From the NCBI RefSeq assembly GCF_024171485.1, contig NZ_JALJZX010000002.1, positions 248,001 to 312,000 on the forward strand: DNA of 64,000 bases, given 5' to 3'. The notes below the pieces were generated by a model. That model saw nothing but the letters and a program-made list of their open reading frames with translations, did no database searches and was not told where the DNA came from. Made by a program: the position numbers and the translations under genes. The stretch comes from Chryseobacterium sp. HSC-36S06. Its GTDB lineage: Bacteria > Bacteroidota > Bacteroidia > Flavobacteriales > Weeksellaceae. Positions 17,126 to 25,871 of the stretch are shown piece after piece (the first letter of the stretch is position 1; every line of letters starts with the position of its first letter).

Positions 17126-17947
17126 TTAGTCATTTTTAGTGTAAGATTTTCCTTCCTCCAGAAAGATTCCATCGCCCTGTGAAGTTTTAAATTTTGTTTT
17201 GATAAAAGTTCGTGATCCATCGATTCTGTTGATGAAGACTGAAAAATGCAGATGCGGTCCGCTGGAAAAGCCTGTGTTTCCGCTGTAACCGATTAGCTGA
17301 CCTTTCTTAATTTCGTCACCTTTTTTTACGGCAACACCCTTGTATTTCAGATGCGCATAATCCGCAAAAGTTCCGTCATTGTGCATGATTAGGACTTTAT
17401 TGTTGAATTTCGCGCAGGAAATCTTCGGGCATCCCTGGAGATTGGAATCTTCGGTAAGAACCACAGTTCCTTCCCGGGCGGCATAAACGGGATCTCCGAT
17501 TTTCAAGTCGAAATCCAGCGCTGCATCTTTCTGATGCGAGAATTTTCCGTTATAACCTTGGAATATTAAATGTGTTTTTCCGTTTGTGAATGGGAGTGAA
17601 TAAATATAATCTTCCTCAAAATCTTTCTGAACCACATTCCCGAAATTATAAGTATTGGTGTAGGAAAATTGGTTGCCATCGCGGGGATTTACAGGTGTGA
17701 TTTTCGCTACCAAAAACCGTTTTGTATCGGCTGGAATTACGATAATTTCGTCATTTGGAATCGAACTTTTCAGGTTGATCATTTTAAAACTGAACTTCAC
17801 CGACATGGGCATAACTTCGGTGTTATCTGCATAAATTACATATTCGCTGCCGACAAGTTCGTTATAAAACCTGAGGTCCCATTTTTTTTGTGAGAATATT
17901 AAAAGACAAAAGAAAAGGAGGAATATTGAGAAAATCTTCTTCATCAA
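17126..17947 (-). CDS. M23-family metallopeptidase, exported
   Basis: 273 aa with a signal peptide (MMKKIFSIFLLFFCLLIFSQ). The C-terminal LytM/M23 domain shows the ligands HxxxxxxxD in HQKDAALDFDLKIGDPVYA, the YAHLKYKGVAVKKGD segment and the HxH motif in GNTGFSSGPHLHFSVF. A ~120-residue N-terminal beta-rich region precedes it. It probably cuts peptidoglycan cross-links in the periplasm. Its start lies only 2 nt after the beta-lactamase stop, so the two are translationally close. Confidence 0.9.
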   Translation of the reverse strand: MMKKIFSIFLLFFCLLIFSQKKWDLRFYNELVGSEYVIYADNTEVMPMSVKFSFKMINLKSSIPNDEIIVIPADTKRFLVAKITPVNPRDGNQFSYTNTYNFGNVVQKDFEEDYIYSLPFTNGKTHLIFQGYNGKFSHQKDAALDFDLKIGDPVYAAREGTVVLTEDSNLQGCPKISCAKFNNKVLIMHNDGTFADYAHLKYKGVAVKKGDEIKKGQLIGYSGNTGFSSGPHLHFSVFINRIDGSRTFIKTKFKTSQGDGIFLEEGKSYTKND

Positions 17948-17949
17948 AA

Positions 17950-18831
17950 CTATTTTTTGCTAAAATAATCAAAAACTATTTTAGAAATATCTGCAATCAT
18001 TTTAGTGTTGGTGGCTTCACTTTCCATAGAGTCGGAGACGAAGATGCTGATGGCGTAATGTGTTCCATCCGGAAGCGTTACAATTCCAATGTCGTTTTCA
18101 GCAGCAGTTAAACCTTTTTCATTTTTTCCGGAAGAGCCTGTTTTGTGGGCGACAGGAATTGATTCTGGGAGTTGGGCAACGATTTTATTTTTTCCTGTAG
18201 AAGTTTCAAGCATCGTAGTCATGAGAAAATCCGTGGAGGTTTTCGAAACCATCTTTTTATTGAAAAAATCTTTCAGCAATTGATTTGCGGAATTTGTGGT
18301 AGTAGCATTCAGGTACATAAACTCGAAACCTTTGTGCATCTGTTCCTCATCTACTTTGATGGTGAAATTTCTTATGCCTTTGCTGTCGATGAATTTCTGA
18401 ACAGTTTCGGTTCCGCCAATTAATCGCAACAGAATATCACAACCATTGTTATCGCTTTCTGCAACCGTATATTTTATGAGTTTGCCTAAAGACATTTCGA
18501 TATTCCCCTCCGGAAATCTCTCCCGGATCGGACTCCATGTATTTTCTAATAGATCAGATTTTTTAATGAAAATCTTCTGGTCAAGACTTAGTTTTCCTTT
18601 GTCAACTTCATTTAAAACCGCTAAACCGATGTGGAATTTGAAAACACTGAGCATCGGAAGTTTTTTATTTCCGTTGATGTGCACCGATTTATCATTCCCG
18701 AAATCGAGTACGGAAACAGCTACAGTGGCGTTTTTACCTTTGGTGATTTGAAGGATTTCTTTCTTTAAATTTTGCGAGAAGCTATACGTAGCAATTAAGA
18801 GAAAGAGTAAGGTGATCTTTTTCATTTCCAA
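17950..18831 (-). CDS. bla: Class A beta-lactamase, CGA/CIA/CME-like (subclass A2)
   Basis: 293 aa with an N-terminal signal peptide ending near SFSQ. Active-site motifs: nucleophile SVFK at 62-65, SDN at 126-128 in the A2-type context AESDNNGCDILLRL, a Glu in DEEQMHKG at about 161-167 (omega loop), and KTG at 230-232 (HKTGSSG). The contexts match the chromosomal extended-spectrum enzymes of Chryseobacterium and Elizabethkingia (CGA, CIA, CME) and, more distantly, VEB/PER. It hydrolyses penicillins and probably cephalosporins. The start could also be ATG 18825 (MKKITLLF). Second gene of the operon, no AmpR-like regulator nearby, so expression is probably constitutive (inference). Confidence 0.95.
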   Translation of the reverse strand: MEMKKITLLFLLIATYSFSQNLKKEILQITKGKNATVAVSVLDFGNDKSVHINGNKKLPMLSVFKFHIGLAVLNEVDKGKLSLDQKIFIKKSDLLENTWSPIRERFPEGNIEMSLGKLIKYTVAESDNNGCDILLRLIGGTETVQKFIDSKGIRNFTIKVDEEQMHKGFEFMYLNATTTNSANQLLKDFFNKKMVSKTSTDFLMTTMLETSTGKNKIVAQLPESIPVAHKTGSSGKNEKGLTAAENDIGIVTLPDGTHYAISIFVSDSMESEATNTKMIADISKIVFDYFSKK

Positions 18832-18840
18832 ATTTTCCGG

Positions 18841-19803
18841 TTACGAAATCATTTTTACAATTTCCAGCGCTACTTTCAGCGCTTCGGTTCCGTCTTCAAG
18901 AGAGACTTCTACATTTTTGTTTTCGGTTATCGCATCGGCAAAACTTTCGAGTTCATCTAAAATCGCATTATTAGGCTGAATATTAGGATATTCGAAAATA
19001 ATCTGGTTTCTTTCGCCTTCCGCATTTTCAATAATCATATCGAAATCTGTAGGATTTTCCGGCGCTTCTTTCATGCGGATTACTTCTGCTTTTTTCTCCA
19101 GAAAATCTACAGAAATGTATGCGTCTTTCTGGAAAAATCTTGACTTTCGCATTGCTTTCATTGAAATTCTGGAAGTGGTGAGATTCGCGACACAACCGTT
19201 CTCAAATTCAATTCTTGCGTTGCAGATATCCGGAGATTTGGAAACTACGGCAACACCGGAAGCATGGATATTTTTAACCTTAGATTTTACAATAGAAAGA
19301 AGAATATCCAAATCATGAATCATCAGATCCAGAACAACAGAAACATCAGTACCGCGGGGATTAAATTCTGCCAAACGGTGAATTTCAATAAACATGGGAT
19401 CCTGAATATAATCGCGGGAACCTATAAAGGCAGGATTGTATCTTTCAACATGGCCAACCTGGGCTTTAATTCCGTATTCCCGGCATTTGTATAAAATTTC
19501 TTCGGCCTGTTTCAGGGTTTGCGTAACGGGTTTTTCGATGAAAAAATGTTTGTGGTTTTCAATCGCTTTCATTGCATAATCATAATGATATAGCGTAGGA
19601 GTTACGATATCGAGCATATCGATTTCCTGGAGCAGTTCCTCAAAACGCGCGAAATATTTATACCCGAACTCTGCTTCGATTTTTTTACCGTTTTCAGTGT
19701 CAGCGTCATGAAAACCTACGAGTTCATATTTTTCCGACTGATTCAATAACCTTAAATGAATTTTGCCCAGATGTCCGGCACCAACTAAACCTGCTTTAAG
19801 CAT
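18841..19803 (-). CDS. Gfo/Idh/MocA-family NAD(P)-dependent oxidoreductase
   Basis: 320 aa with the family pattern: a Rossmann fold opening KAGLVGAGHLGKIHLRLL, the EKP motif in FFIEKPVTQTLKQAEE, QVGHVERYNPAF, and the conserved DLMIHDLDILLSIV with His as probable catalytic base. Members oxidise or reduce sugars, amino-sugar derivatives or cyclic polyols. The substrate cannot be read here. First gene of the operon leading to bla, 9 nt before the bla start. A TATCTTTA -7-like box lies at 19820-19827 on the minus strand, in the 91-bp divergent region shared with pcm. Confidence 0.88.
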   Translation of the reverse strand: MLKAGLVGAGHLGKIHLRLLNQSEKYELVGFHDADTENGKKIEAEFGYKYFARFEELLQEIDMLDIVTPTLYHYDYAMKAIENHKHFFIEKPVTQTLKQAEEILYKCREYGIKAQVGHVERYNPAFIGSRDYIQDPMFIEIHRLAEFNPRGTDVSVVLDLMIHDLDILLSIVKSKVKNIHASGVAVVSKSPDICNARIEFENGCVANLTTSRISMKAMRKSRFFQKDAYISVDFLEKKAEVIRMKEAPENPTDFDMIIENAEGERNQIIFEYPNIQPNNAILDELESFADAITENKNVEVSLEDGTEALKVALEIVKMIS

Positions 19804-19882
19804 AGAAAATAAATTTTGGTAAAGATAATAATTAGATGTCAGATATCTGAAAACTGCGTTCTGTTTTCTCGAATCTATTCAG

Positions 19883-19890
19883 TATTTTTG
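19883..19890 (+). promoter_or_regulatory. -7 box (TATTTTTG) abutting pcm
   Basis: Perfect TAnnTTTG match ending 4 nt before ATG 19895, predicting a nearly leaderless pcm transcript. Confidence 0.5.
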
Positions 19891-19894
19891 TCCG

Positions 19895-20545
19895 ATGCAG
19901 GATTCATTTTTACATAAAGGGAAGCGGAAAATTTTAGTAGAATATCTTCGGGATAAAATTGGGATAACCGACGGAAATGTTTTGAAAGCAATGAATGATG
20001 TTCCGCGACATCTTTTTCTGGAAAGCATTTTTGAAGATTATGCCTACGAAGACCGCGCTTTTCCGATACTTGCAAAACAGACGATTTCTCATCCATCGAC
20101 TGTTGCGGAACAGACAGAACTTCTTGAACTTAACGATAAGGAAAAAGTCCTCGAGATCGGTACCGGAAGCGGTTACCAGACTGCTGTTCTGGTCGCTATG
20201 AACGCTTGGGTTTACACGGTAGAACGCCAAAAAGACCTGCATGATTTTGCGCATAAAAAATTACGCGAACTTCATCTTCGTCCGAAATTCCAGAGTTTCG
20301 GTGATGGTTTTGCGGGGTTGCCGACTTTTGCTCCATTCGATAAAATATTAGTAACGTGCGGAGCCGAAGTTTTACCGACCGAATTGCTACACCAGCTGAA
20401 AGTAGGGGGTAAGATGGTGATTCCTCTTGGGAAAACCGACGAGCAGATTCTGACGAGATTTACAAAAAAATCGGAGAAGGAATTCGAAAAAGAAGAGTTC
20501 GGCGCCTATAAATTTGTGCCTATGCTTAACAGTACCACCCAGTAA
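19895..20545 (+). CDS. pcm: Protein-L-isoaspartate O-methyltransferase
   Basis: 216 aa, family-typical. It contains MNDVPRHLFLESIFEDYAY, the isoaspartate-repair signature AKQTISHPSTVAEQTELLEL, SAM-binding motif I VLEIGTGSGYQTAVL, and the post-I segment VYTVERQKDL. It methylates L-isoaspartyl residues of damaged proteins so they can revert to Asp. The gene is divergent from the bla operon and has its own -7 box. Confidence 0.95.
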   Translation: MQDSFLHKGKRKILVEYLRDKIGITDGNVLKAMNDVPRHLFLESIFEDYAYEDRAFPILAKQTISHPSTVAEQTELLELNDKEKVLEIGTGSGYQTAVLVAMNAWVYTVERQKDLHDFAHKKLRELHLRPKFQSFGDGFAGLPTFAPFDKILVTCGAEVLPTELLHQLKVGGKMVIPLGKTDEQILTRFTKKSEKEFEKEEFGAYKFVPMLNSTTQ

Positions 20546-20648
20546 GCGTATAGAAAATTTTCTGAAAGCACACCTGGTTTTTATACAATAAAGTTTTCAA
20601 AACTGACAAAAAACATATTCCAAATTCGCTATTTCGAATTATAGAATG

Positions 20649-20656
20649 TATTTTTG
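20649..20656 (+). promoter_or_regulatory. -7 box (TATTTTTG) of ccsBA
   Basis: Perfect TAnnTTTG match, 39 nt before ATG 20696. No clear -33 element. Confidence 0.45.
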
Positions 20657-20695
20657 CAGCTATTTGAACTTTTATAAATCTGATAGTTTCTTAAA

Positions 20696-23600
20696 ATGAA
20701 AAAAATCCAAAGTATTCTAATTTCTACCCGTACGATGGCGCTTTTGTTGCTGGTTTATGCGTTCGCCATGGCTTACGCAACCTTCCTCGAAAACGATTAC
20801 GGTACTCCTACAGCTAAAGCACTGATATATGAAGCCAAATGGTTTGAAGGAGTTATGCTGCTTCTGATCCTAAATTTCATCGGAAATATTTCAAGATACC
20901 GGCTTTGGAAGAGAGAGAAATGGCCGGTTTTGGTGTTTCACCTTTCCTTTATTCTTATTTTTATTGGTGGTGCAGTTACCAGATATATCAGCTATGAAGG
21001 GATTATGCACATTCGTGAAGGCGAAACCTCCAACGAAGTGATTACGGATAAAAATTTCTTTAAAATCCAAATCGAGGAGAAAGGCGATATTCTTAACTAT
21101 CAGGATGTTCCCTATCTGATGTCGCCGCTTCACAAGAATTTCAAAGCAAGTTATGATTATCACGGCAAGCAGATTTCTGTGAAAGCCACCGATTTTATCC
21201 AGAGAAAAAAAGACAGTTTAATTGCCGGCAATACCGGAACTGAATATCTGCATGTGGTTTCTACAGGACAGTCGGGACGTGAAAACATTTACATCAAACC
21301 GGGAGAATCGAAATCAATTAACGGAACACTGGTAACTTTCAACCGCGCGATTGAAGGTGCAGTGGAATTCAACAATACCAGCGGAAGTTTGATGATTAAA
21401 ACTCCTGTAGATGCTGAGTTTATGACTATGGCAACGCAGGCAACCGGAACCACCAAAAAAGATGAATACCAGCCTTTAGTTCTGAGAAGTCTTTACACGG
21501 TGAACGAGCTGAAGTTAGTTGTACCCGAAGGTTTAAAGAAAGGAAAACTGATTGCTTATGAGGGCGACAGAAAAAAAGACAAAGATGTATCTGATCAGCT
21601 TACCGTTGAAGTTCAGGGACCGAAAACAAAACTTTCAGTTGATTTACCCGTGGGAAAGGGAAATCCTAATGCTTTCAAACAGATTTCATTGGATGGGATG
21701 AACATTATTCTTGGTTTCGGACCGAAAGTTTATACTACGCCGTTCTCCCTGAAATTAGATGATTTCGTTATGGAAACTTATCCGGGAAGTTCATCACCAA
21801 GCGCCTATGAAAGCCACGTTCAGATTATTGACGGCGGCAAACAGACTCCTTACAAAATCTATATGAACCACGTTTTGAATCATGGCGGATACCGTTTCTT
21901 CCAGGCAAGTTTCGATCCGGACAGACAGGGAACCGTACTTTCGGTTAACCACGATTTCTGGGGAACACTAATTACTTATATTGGATATTTCTTCCTCTTC
22001 GGCGGAATGTTTATTATCTTCTTCTGGAAAGGAACGCATTTCTGGAAACTCAATAAAATGTTGAAAGATGTAAACAGAAAAAGAACAGCGATGGTAATTC
22101 TTTTACTGTTGAGTTTAAATCTTTCTGCGCAGAAAATTGATACCCACGGAACAGATGGATCTGCGAAAACCACCCATTCCGCAAATGACGGACATAACCA
22201 CGGTAGTGATGCAGATTTACTTTTAGAAGATCCGGCTCCTAAGAAACAGCAGAATTCTTTAGCTTTAAGATCGCCGCGCCCGATTACGGCCGATGAAATT
22301 ATTGCAAGAAATACGATCAGTAAAGAACATGCAGATAAATTCGCCTATCTTTTAGTTCAGAATTACGAAGGACGTATTGTTCCAATGAACACCCAGGCAC
22401 TTGATGTTTTAAGAAAACTTTACAAAAAAGACGCATTCCGCGGAACCGACGGTAAACACTTAACGGCAAACCAATGGTTTTTATCAATTAACACCGATAC
22501 CGCAAGCTGGACCATGGTTCCAATCATTAAAGTAGGTACAAAAGGCGGCGACGAACTCAAGAAGAAAACAAAAGCAAACGAAGACGGTTATACTACACTA
22601 ATGTCGCTGTTCCCGGCGGATGCACAGGGAAATCTACATTATGTTTTAGAAGAGGATTATCAGGAAGCTTTCCGAAAAAAACCGGCCGAGCAGTCGAATT
22701 ATGATAAAGAAGTAATCAATGTAAATGACCGTGTTCAGGCATTTAACGAGTTTTTCAGCGGACAGTTTATGAGAATTGTTCCTGTACAGAATGATCCGAA
22801 CAACACTTGGCATTCCTGGCTGGACCAGAATTTCGAACCGGATATGGAATCCCAGAAAGTGATGGGACCCTATTTCTCTGAAGTGATGGCTGCACAAAAA
22901 TCAGGAAACTGGAGTAAAGCAGATGCTGAACTTCAGAAGCTTTCACAATACCAGCAGACCTGGGGAAAGAATGTAGTTCCGCCTCAGTCAAAGGTTGACA
23001 TTGAAGTATTTATGAACAAGGTGAATATCAATTTTCATTTATTGATTTTCTACACCATAATTGGCGGTCTTCTGTTGGTATTAGGTTTTATCGAGTTATT
23101 CAGACCAAGCAAAATACTCAGTAAGATCATTAAAGGACTTATTTTAGTAGGACTTGTTGGCTACTTCTTCCAGTTTTTAGGTTTGGTTGCAAGATGGTAT
23201 ATTTCCGGTCACGCACCTTGGAGTAACGGTTACGAAGCTATTATTTTCATCTCATGGGTCGGAATTACAGCAGGTTTGATGCTTTACAGAAACTCGAATG
23301 CACTTATCCCGGCAGCGGGGTTTATGGTTGCGGTGATTATGATGGGGTTTGCGCACGGCGGTTCAGCACTTGATCCGCAGATCACGCCACTTGTTCCGGT
23401 ACTGAAATCTTACTGGTTGATTATTCACGTAGCCATTATTACAGCGAGTTACGGATTCTTCGGACTATCAATGGTGATTGCGATTATTGTACTCATGTTT
23501 TATATTTTCTCTAATAATAAAGTTTACAAAATCCACAGCGATACCACCATTAAGGAACTTACCATTGTATCTGAAATGTCCCTCACTATCGGGCTTTATG

Positions 23601-23959
23601 CTTTAACGGTAGGTACATTCTTAGGTGGAATTTGGGCAAACGAATCCTGGGGCCGTTACTGGAGCTGGGATCCGAAAGAAACCTGGGCTTTCATCTCGGT
23701 AATGGTTTATGCATTTGTACTCCACATGCGTCTTGTTCCGGGATTAAGAGGAAGATGGGCTTTCCACGTAGCAGCGCTCTTCGCAATCAGCACGATTGTA
23801 ATGACGTATTTCGGAGTGAATTACTACCTGAGCGGCTTGCATTCTTATGCTGCAGGTGATCCGGTTCCGGTTCCGGCTTGGGTCTATATTGGTACTGCAT
23901 TTATGCTTACTCTTGCAGCGGTTTCGTATTTCCGGTTCAAGAAGTTAGGAAAATCTTAG
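20696..23959 (+). CDS. ccsBA: Fused cytochrome c biogenesis protein CcsB-CcsA (System II)
   Basis: 1087 aa. The N-terminal ~470 residues are ResB/Ccs1-like: membrane segments near residues 10-30, 50-70 and 80-100, a periplasmic part, then another at ~425-445. A periplasmic linker follows, His-rich at about 485-505 (TTHSANDGHNHGSDAD). From about residue 785 a CcsA domain has eight predicted membrane segments, the tryptophan-rich haem motif WGRYWSWDPKETWAF and flanking conserved His (SGHAPWSNGYE, GLHSYAAG). It exports haem and ligates it to apocytochromes c. Fusion of the two halves is usual in Bacteroidota and epsilonproteobacteria. Monocistronic with terminator. Confidence 0.95.
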   Translation: MKKIQSILISTRTMALLLLVYAFAMAYATFLENDYGTPTAKALIYEAKWFEGVMLLLILNFIGNISRYRLWKREKWPVLVFHLSFILIFIGGAVTRYISYEGIMHIREGETSNEVITDKNFFKIQIEEKGDILNYQDVPYLMSPLHKNFKASYDYHGKQISVKATDFIQRKKDSLIAGNTGTEYLHVVSTGQSGRENIYIKPGESKSINGTLVTFNRAIEGAVEFNNTSGSLMIKTPVDAEFMTMATQATGTTKKDEYQPLVLRSLYTVNELKLVVPEGLKKGKLIAYEGDRKKDKDVSDQLTVEVQGPKTKLSVDLPVGKGNPNAFKQISLDGMNIILGFGPKVYTTPFSLKLDDFVMETYPGSSSPSAYESHVQIIDGGKQTPYKIYMNHVLNHGGYRFFQASFDPDRQGTVLSVNHDFWGTLITYIGYFFLFGGMFIIFFWKGTHFWKLNKMLKDVNRKRTAMVILLLLSLNLSAQKIDTHGTDGSAKTTHSANDGHNHGSDADLLLEDPAPKKQQNSLALRSPRPITADEIIARNTISKEHADKFAYLLVQNYEGRIVPMNTQALDVLRKLYKKDAFRGTDGKHLTANQWFLSINTDTASWTMVPIIKVGTKGGDELKKKTKANEDGYTTLMSLFPADAQGNLHYVLEEDYQEAFRKKPAEQSNYDKEVINVNDRVQAFNEFFSGQFMRIVPVQNDPNNTWHSWLDQNFEPDMESQKVMGPYFSEVMAAQKSGNWSKADAELQKLSQYQQTWGKNVVPPQSKVDIEVFMNKVNINFHLLIFYTIIGGLLLVLGFIELFRPSKILSKIIKGLILVGLVGYFFQFLGLVARWYISGHAPWSNGYEAIIFISWVGITAGLMLYRNSNALIPAAGFMVAVIMMGFAHGGSALDPQITPLVPVLKSYWLIIHVAIITASYGFFGLSMVIAIIVLMFYIFSNNKVYKIHSDTTIKELTIVSEMSLTIGLYALTVGTFLGGIWANESWGRYWSWDPKETWAFISVMVYAFVLHMRLVPGLRGRWAFHVAALFAISTIVMTYFGVNYYLSGLHSYAAGDPVPVPAWVYIGTAFMLTLAAVSYFRFKKLGKS

Positions 23960-23977
23960 AACAAATTAAATCATAAG

Positions 23978-24006
23978 AAATCCCGGAACTATTTTCCGGG
24001 ATTTTT
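23978..24006 (+). terminator. Terminator after ccsBA
   Basis: AAATCCCGGAA pairs with TTCCGGGATTT around a 5-nt loop, then a T-run. Confidence 0.92.
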
Positions 24007-24109
24007 ATTTTGTGAAATCTTGGAATTATACAGAGTACTAAAGATTGATTTGTTATGAATCGCCTTACTGTTAGAATCCCGTTTTTATTTAAAATCACTA
24101 AATATTCAT

Positions 24110-24117
24110 TAGATTTG
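24110..24117 (+). promoter_or_regulatory. -7 box (TAGATTTG) of rnz
   Basis: TAnnTTTG match 43 nt before the rnz start. Confidence 0.4.
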
Positions 24118-24160
24118 TAACCTTTACAGCTAATATTAAATATTAATCCCTTTCACAGTT

Positions 24161-25078
24161 TTGAGTACTTTTCTCACCATTCTCGGCTTTAATTCGGCAA
24201 TTCCGACAGTGAATTCCTCGCCCACTGCCCAGTTTCTGGAAATGGAGGAGCGCGCTTTCTTAATTGATTGTGGCGAAGGAACTCAGGTTCAGTTGCGCAA
24301 AGCGAAAGCGAGGTTTTCTAAGATCAATCATATATTTATTTCTCATCTGCATGGTGATCACTGTTTTGGTTTACCGGGACTGATTGCCTCGTTTCGGCTT
24401 TTGGGAAGGGAAACTCCTCTGCATATTTATGCTCCGAAAGGCATTAAAGAAATGCTCGAAACAATTTTCAGAATTACAGAAACACATAAAGGTTTTGAAC
24501 TGATTTATCATGAACTCGAAAGTAAAAAATCGGTAAAAATATTTGAAGATAACAGGCTCGAAGTGTTTACCATACCGCTTAACCACAGGATTTACTGCAA
24601 TGGTTATCTCTTCCGCGAGAAACCGAAAGAACGTCATCTCAACATGCAGGAGATTTCAAAATATCCCGAGATCGAAACCTGCGACTATCATAATTTAAAA
24701 TTGGGAAAAGATTTTGTTTTAAGCGACGGATACCTTTTAAAAAATGAGGTGCTGACCACTGAACCTACAAAGTCTGTGTCCTACGCATTTTGCAGTGATA
24801 CCCGCTATCTTGAAACAATTCTGCCCATCATTGAAAATGTGGACGTGCTTTATCACGAAGCTACTTTTCTGCATGAACTTAAAGAAATGGCAGATTACAC
24901 CGGACATACGACCGCTCTGGAAGCCGCCCGCATTGCAAGAAAAGCCAACGTCGGAAAATTAATTCTCGGTCATTTTTCCAACAGATATCACGATTTGAAT
25001 GTATTTACAGACGAAGCGCGTGAGGTTTTTGCCAATACCTTTCTTCCAAAAGCGCTGGAAGCAGTTAAAATAGGATAG
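24161..25078 (+). CDS. rnz: Ribonuclease Z (tRNA 3' endonuclease)
   Basis: 305 aa, short-form RNase Z. Start is TTG 24161: the product MSTFLTILGFNSAIPT matches the conserved family start and no in-frame ATG lies close upstream. Metallo-beta-lactamase ligands are visible: SHLHGDHCFGLPGL (HxHxDH), Asp in AFCSDTRYLE, and His residues in YHEATFLHE, GHTTALEAARIA and LGHFSNRYHD. It processes tRNA 3' ends, relevant since the tRNA here encodes no CCA. It is probably co-transcribed with the next gene, 3 nt away. Confidence 0.95.
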   Translation: MSTFLTILGFNSAIPTVNSSPTAQFLEMEERAFLIDCGEGTQVQLRKAKARFSKINHIFISHLHGDHCFGLPGLIASFRLLGRETPLHIYAPKGIKEMLETIFRITETHKGFELIYHELESKKSVKIFEDNRLEVFTIPLNHRIYCNGYLFREKPKERHLNMQEISKYPEIETCDYHNLKLGKDFVLSDGYLLKNEVLTTEPTKSVSYAFCSDTRYLETILPIIENVDVLYHEATFLHELKEMADYTGHTTALEAARIARKANVGKLILGHFSNRYHDLNVFTDEAREVFANTFLPKALEAVKIG

Positions 25079-25081
25079 CTG

Positions 25082-25846
25082 ATGACTTTTTCTGAATTAA
25101 AGAATTTTCTGGATGAAAAGGCCGAATTCTATAATGCGCCTGAGTTTATAGATAATGATCCGGTTCAGATTCCTCACCGTTTTTCGCTGAAACAGGATAT
25201 AGAAATTACAGGTTTTTTAACCGCAACAATTTCCTGGGGAACACGAAAATCAATTGTTAATGATGCGGAGAAAATGCTCACTTTTATGGAGCATAGTCCT
25301 TACGAGTTCATTCGGAATGTTTCTGTGAAAGAATTGGAAAGTTTAGAAAACAGAAGCATTCACAGAACGTTTAACGGCGAAGATTTCAGGGAATTTATCC
25401 TTAATCTCAAAAGAATTTACGAGGAAAATGAAAGTCTTGAAAGTCTTTTCTCAATTCAGGGAAATGAAGCTAATTTCTACCATTCTTTAGAACGTTTCAG
25501 GCAGATTTTTATTGGTAATGCTCAGCACCGCAGTCATAAACATGTAAGTTCTACCTACAAAAATTCTTCTGCAAAAAGACTCATGATGTTTCTCCGCTGG
25601 ATGGTCCGTAAAGACCGAAAAGGCGTTGATTTCGGGATTTGGCAAACCATTGATCCGAAGAGTCTCTCTATTCCGTTGGATGTTCATACCGGAAATATCT
25701 CCCGAAAACTCAATCTGATTCAGCGAAAACATAACGACTGGAAAACGGTGGAAGAACTGGATTTGGCAATCAGGAAGTTTGATCCTGCCGATCCTGCAAA
25801 ATATGATTTCGCGCTTTTTGGCTTAGGCGTGTCAGGGGATTTTTAA
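25082..25846 (+). CDS. TIGR02757 (DUF2400) family protein
   Basis: 254 aa, cytoplasmic, no membrane segments. Recognisable stretches are EFIDNDPVQIPHRFS, the ATISWGTRKSIVNDAEKML region, KRLMMFLRWMVRKDRKGVDF, IPLDVHTGNISRKLNLI and DFALFGLGVSGDF. This is the TIGR02757 family, common in Bacteroidota; the RWMVR and LDVHT stretches resemble helix-hairpin-helix DNA-glycosylase-like folds, but no activity is established to my knowledge. It lies 3 nt behind rnz and 25 nt before the DUF1003-like gene, so it is probably an operon member. Confidence 0.8.
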   Translation: MTFSELKNFLDEKAEFYNAPEFIDNDPVQIPHRFSLKQDIEITGFLTATISWGTRKSIVNDAEKMLTFMEHSPYEFIRNVSVKELESLENRSIHRTFNGEDFREFILNLKRIYEENESLESLFSIQGNEANFYHSLERFRQIFIGNAQHRSHKHVSSTYKNSSAKRLMMFLRWMVRKDRKGVDFGIWQTIDPKSLSIPLDVHTGNISRKLNLIQRKHNDWKTVEELDLAIRKFDPADPAKYDFALFGLGVSGDF

Positions 25847-25871
25847 CTAAATTTGCCCAAACTTCTTGAAA

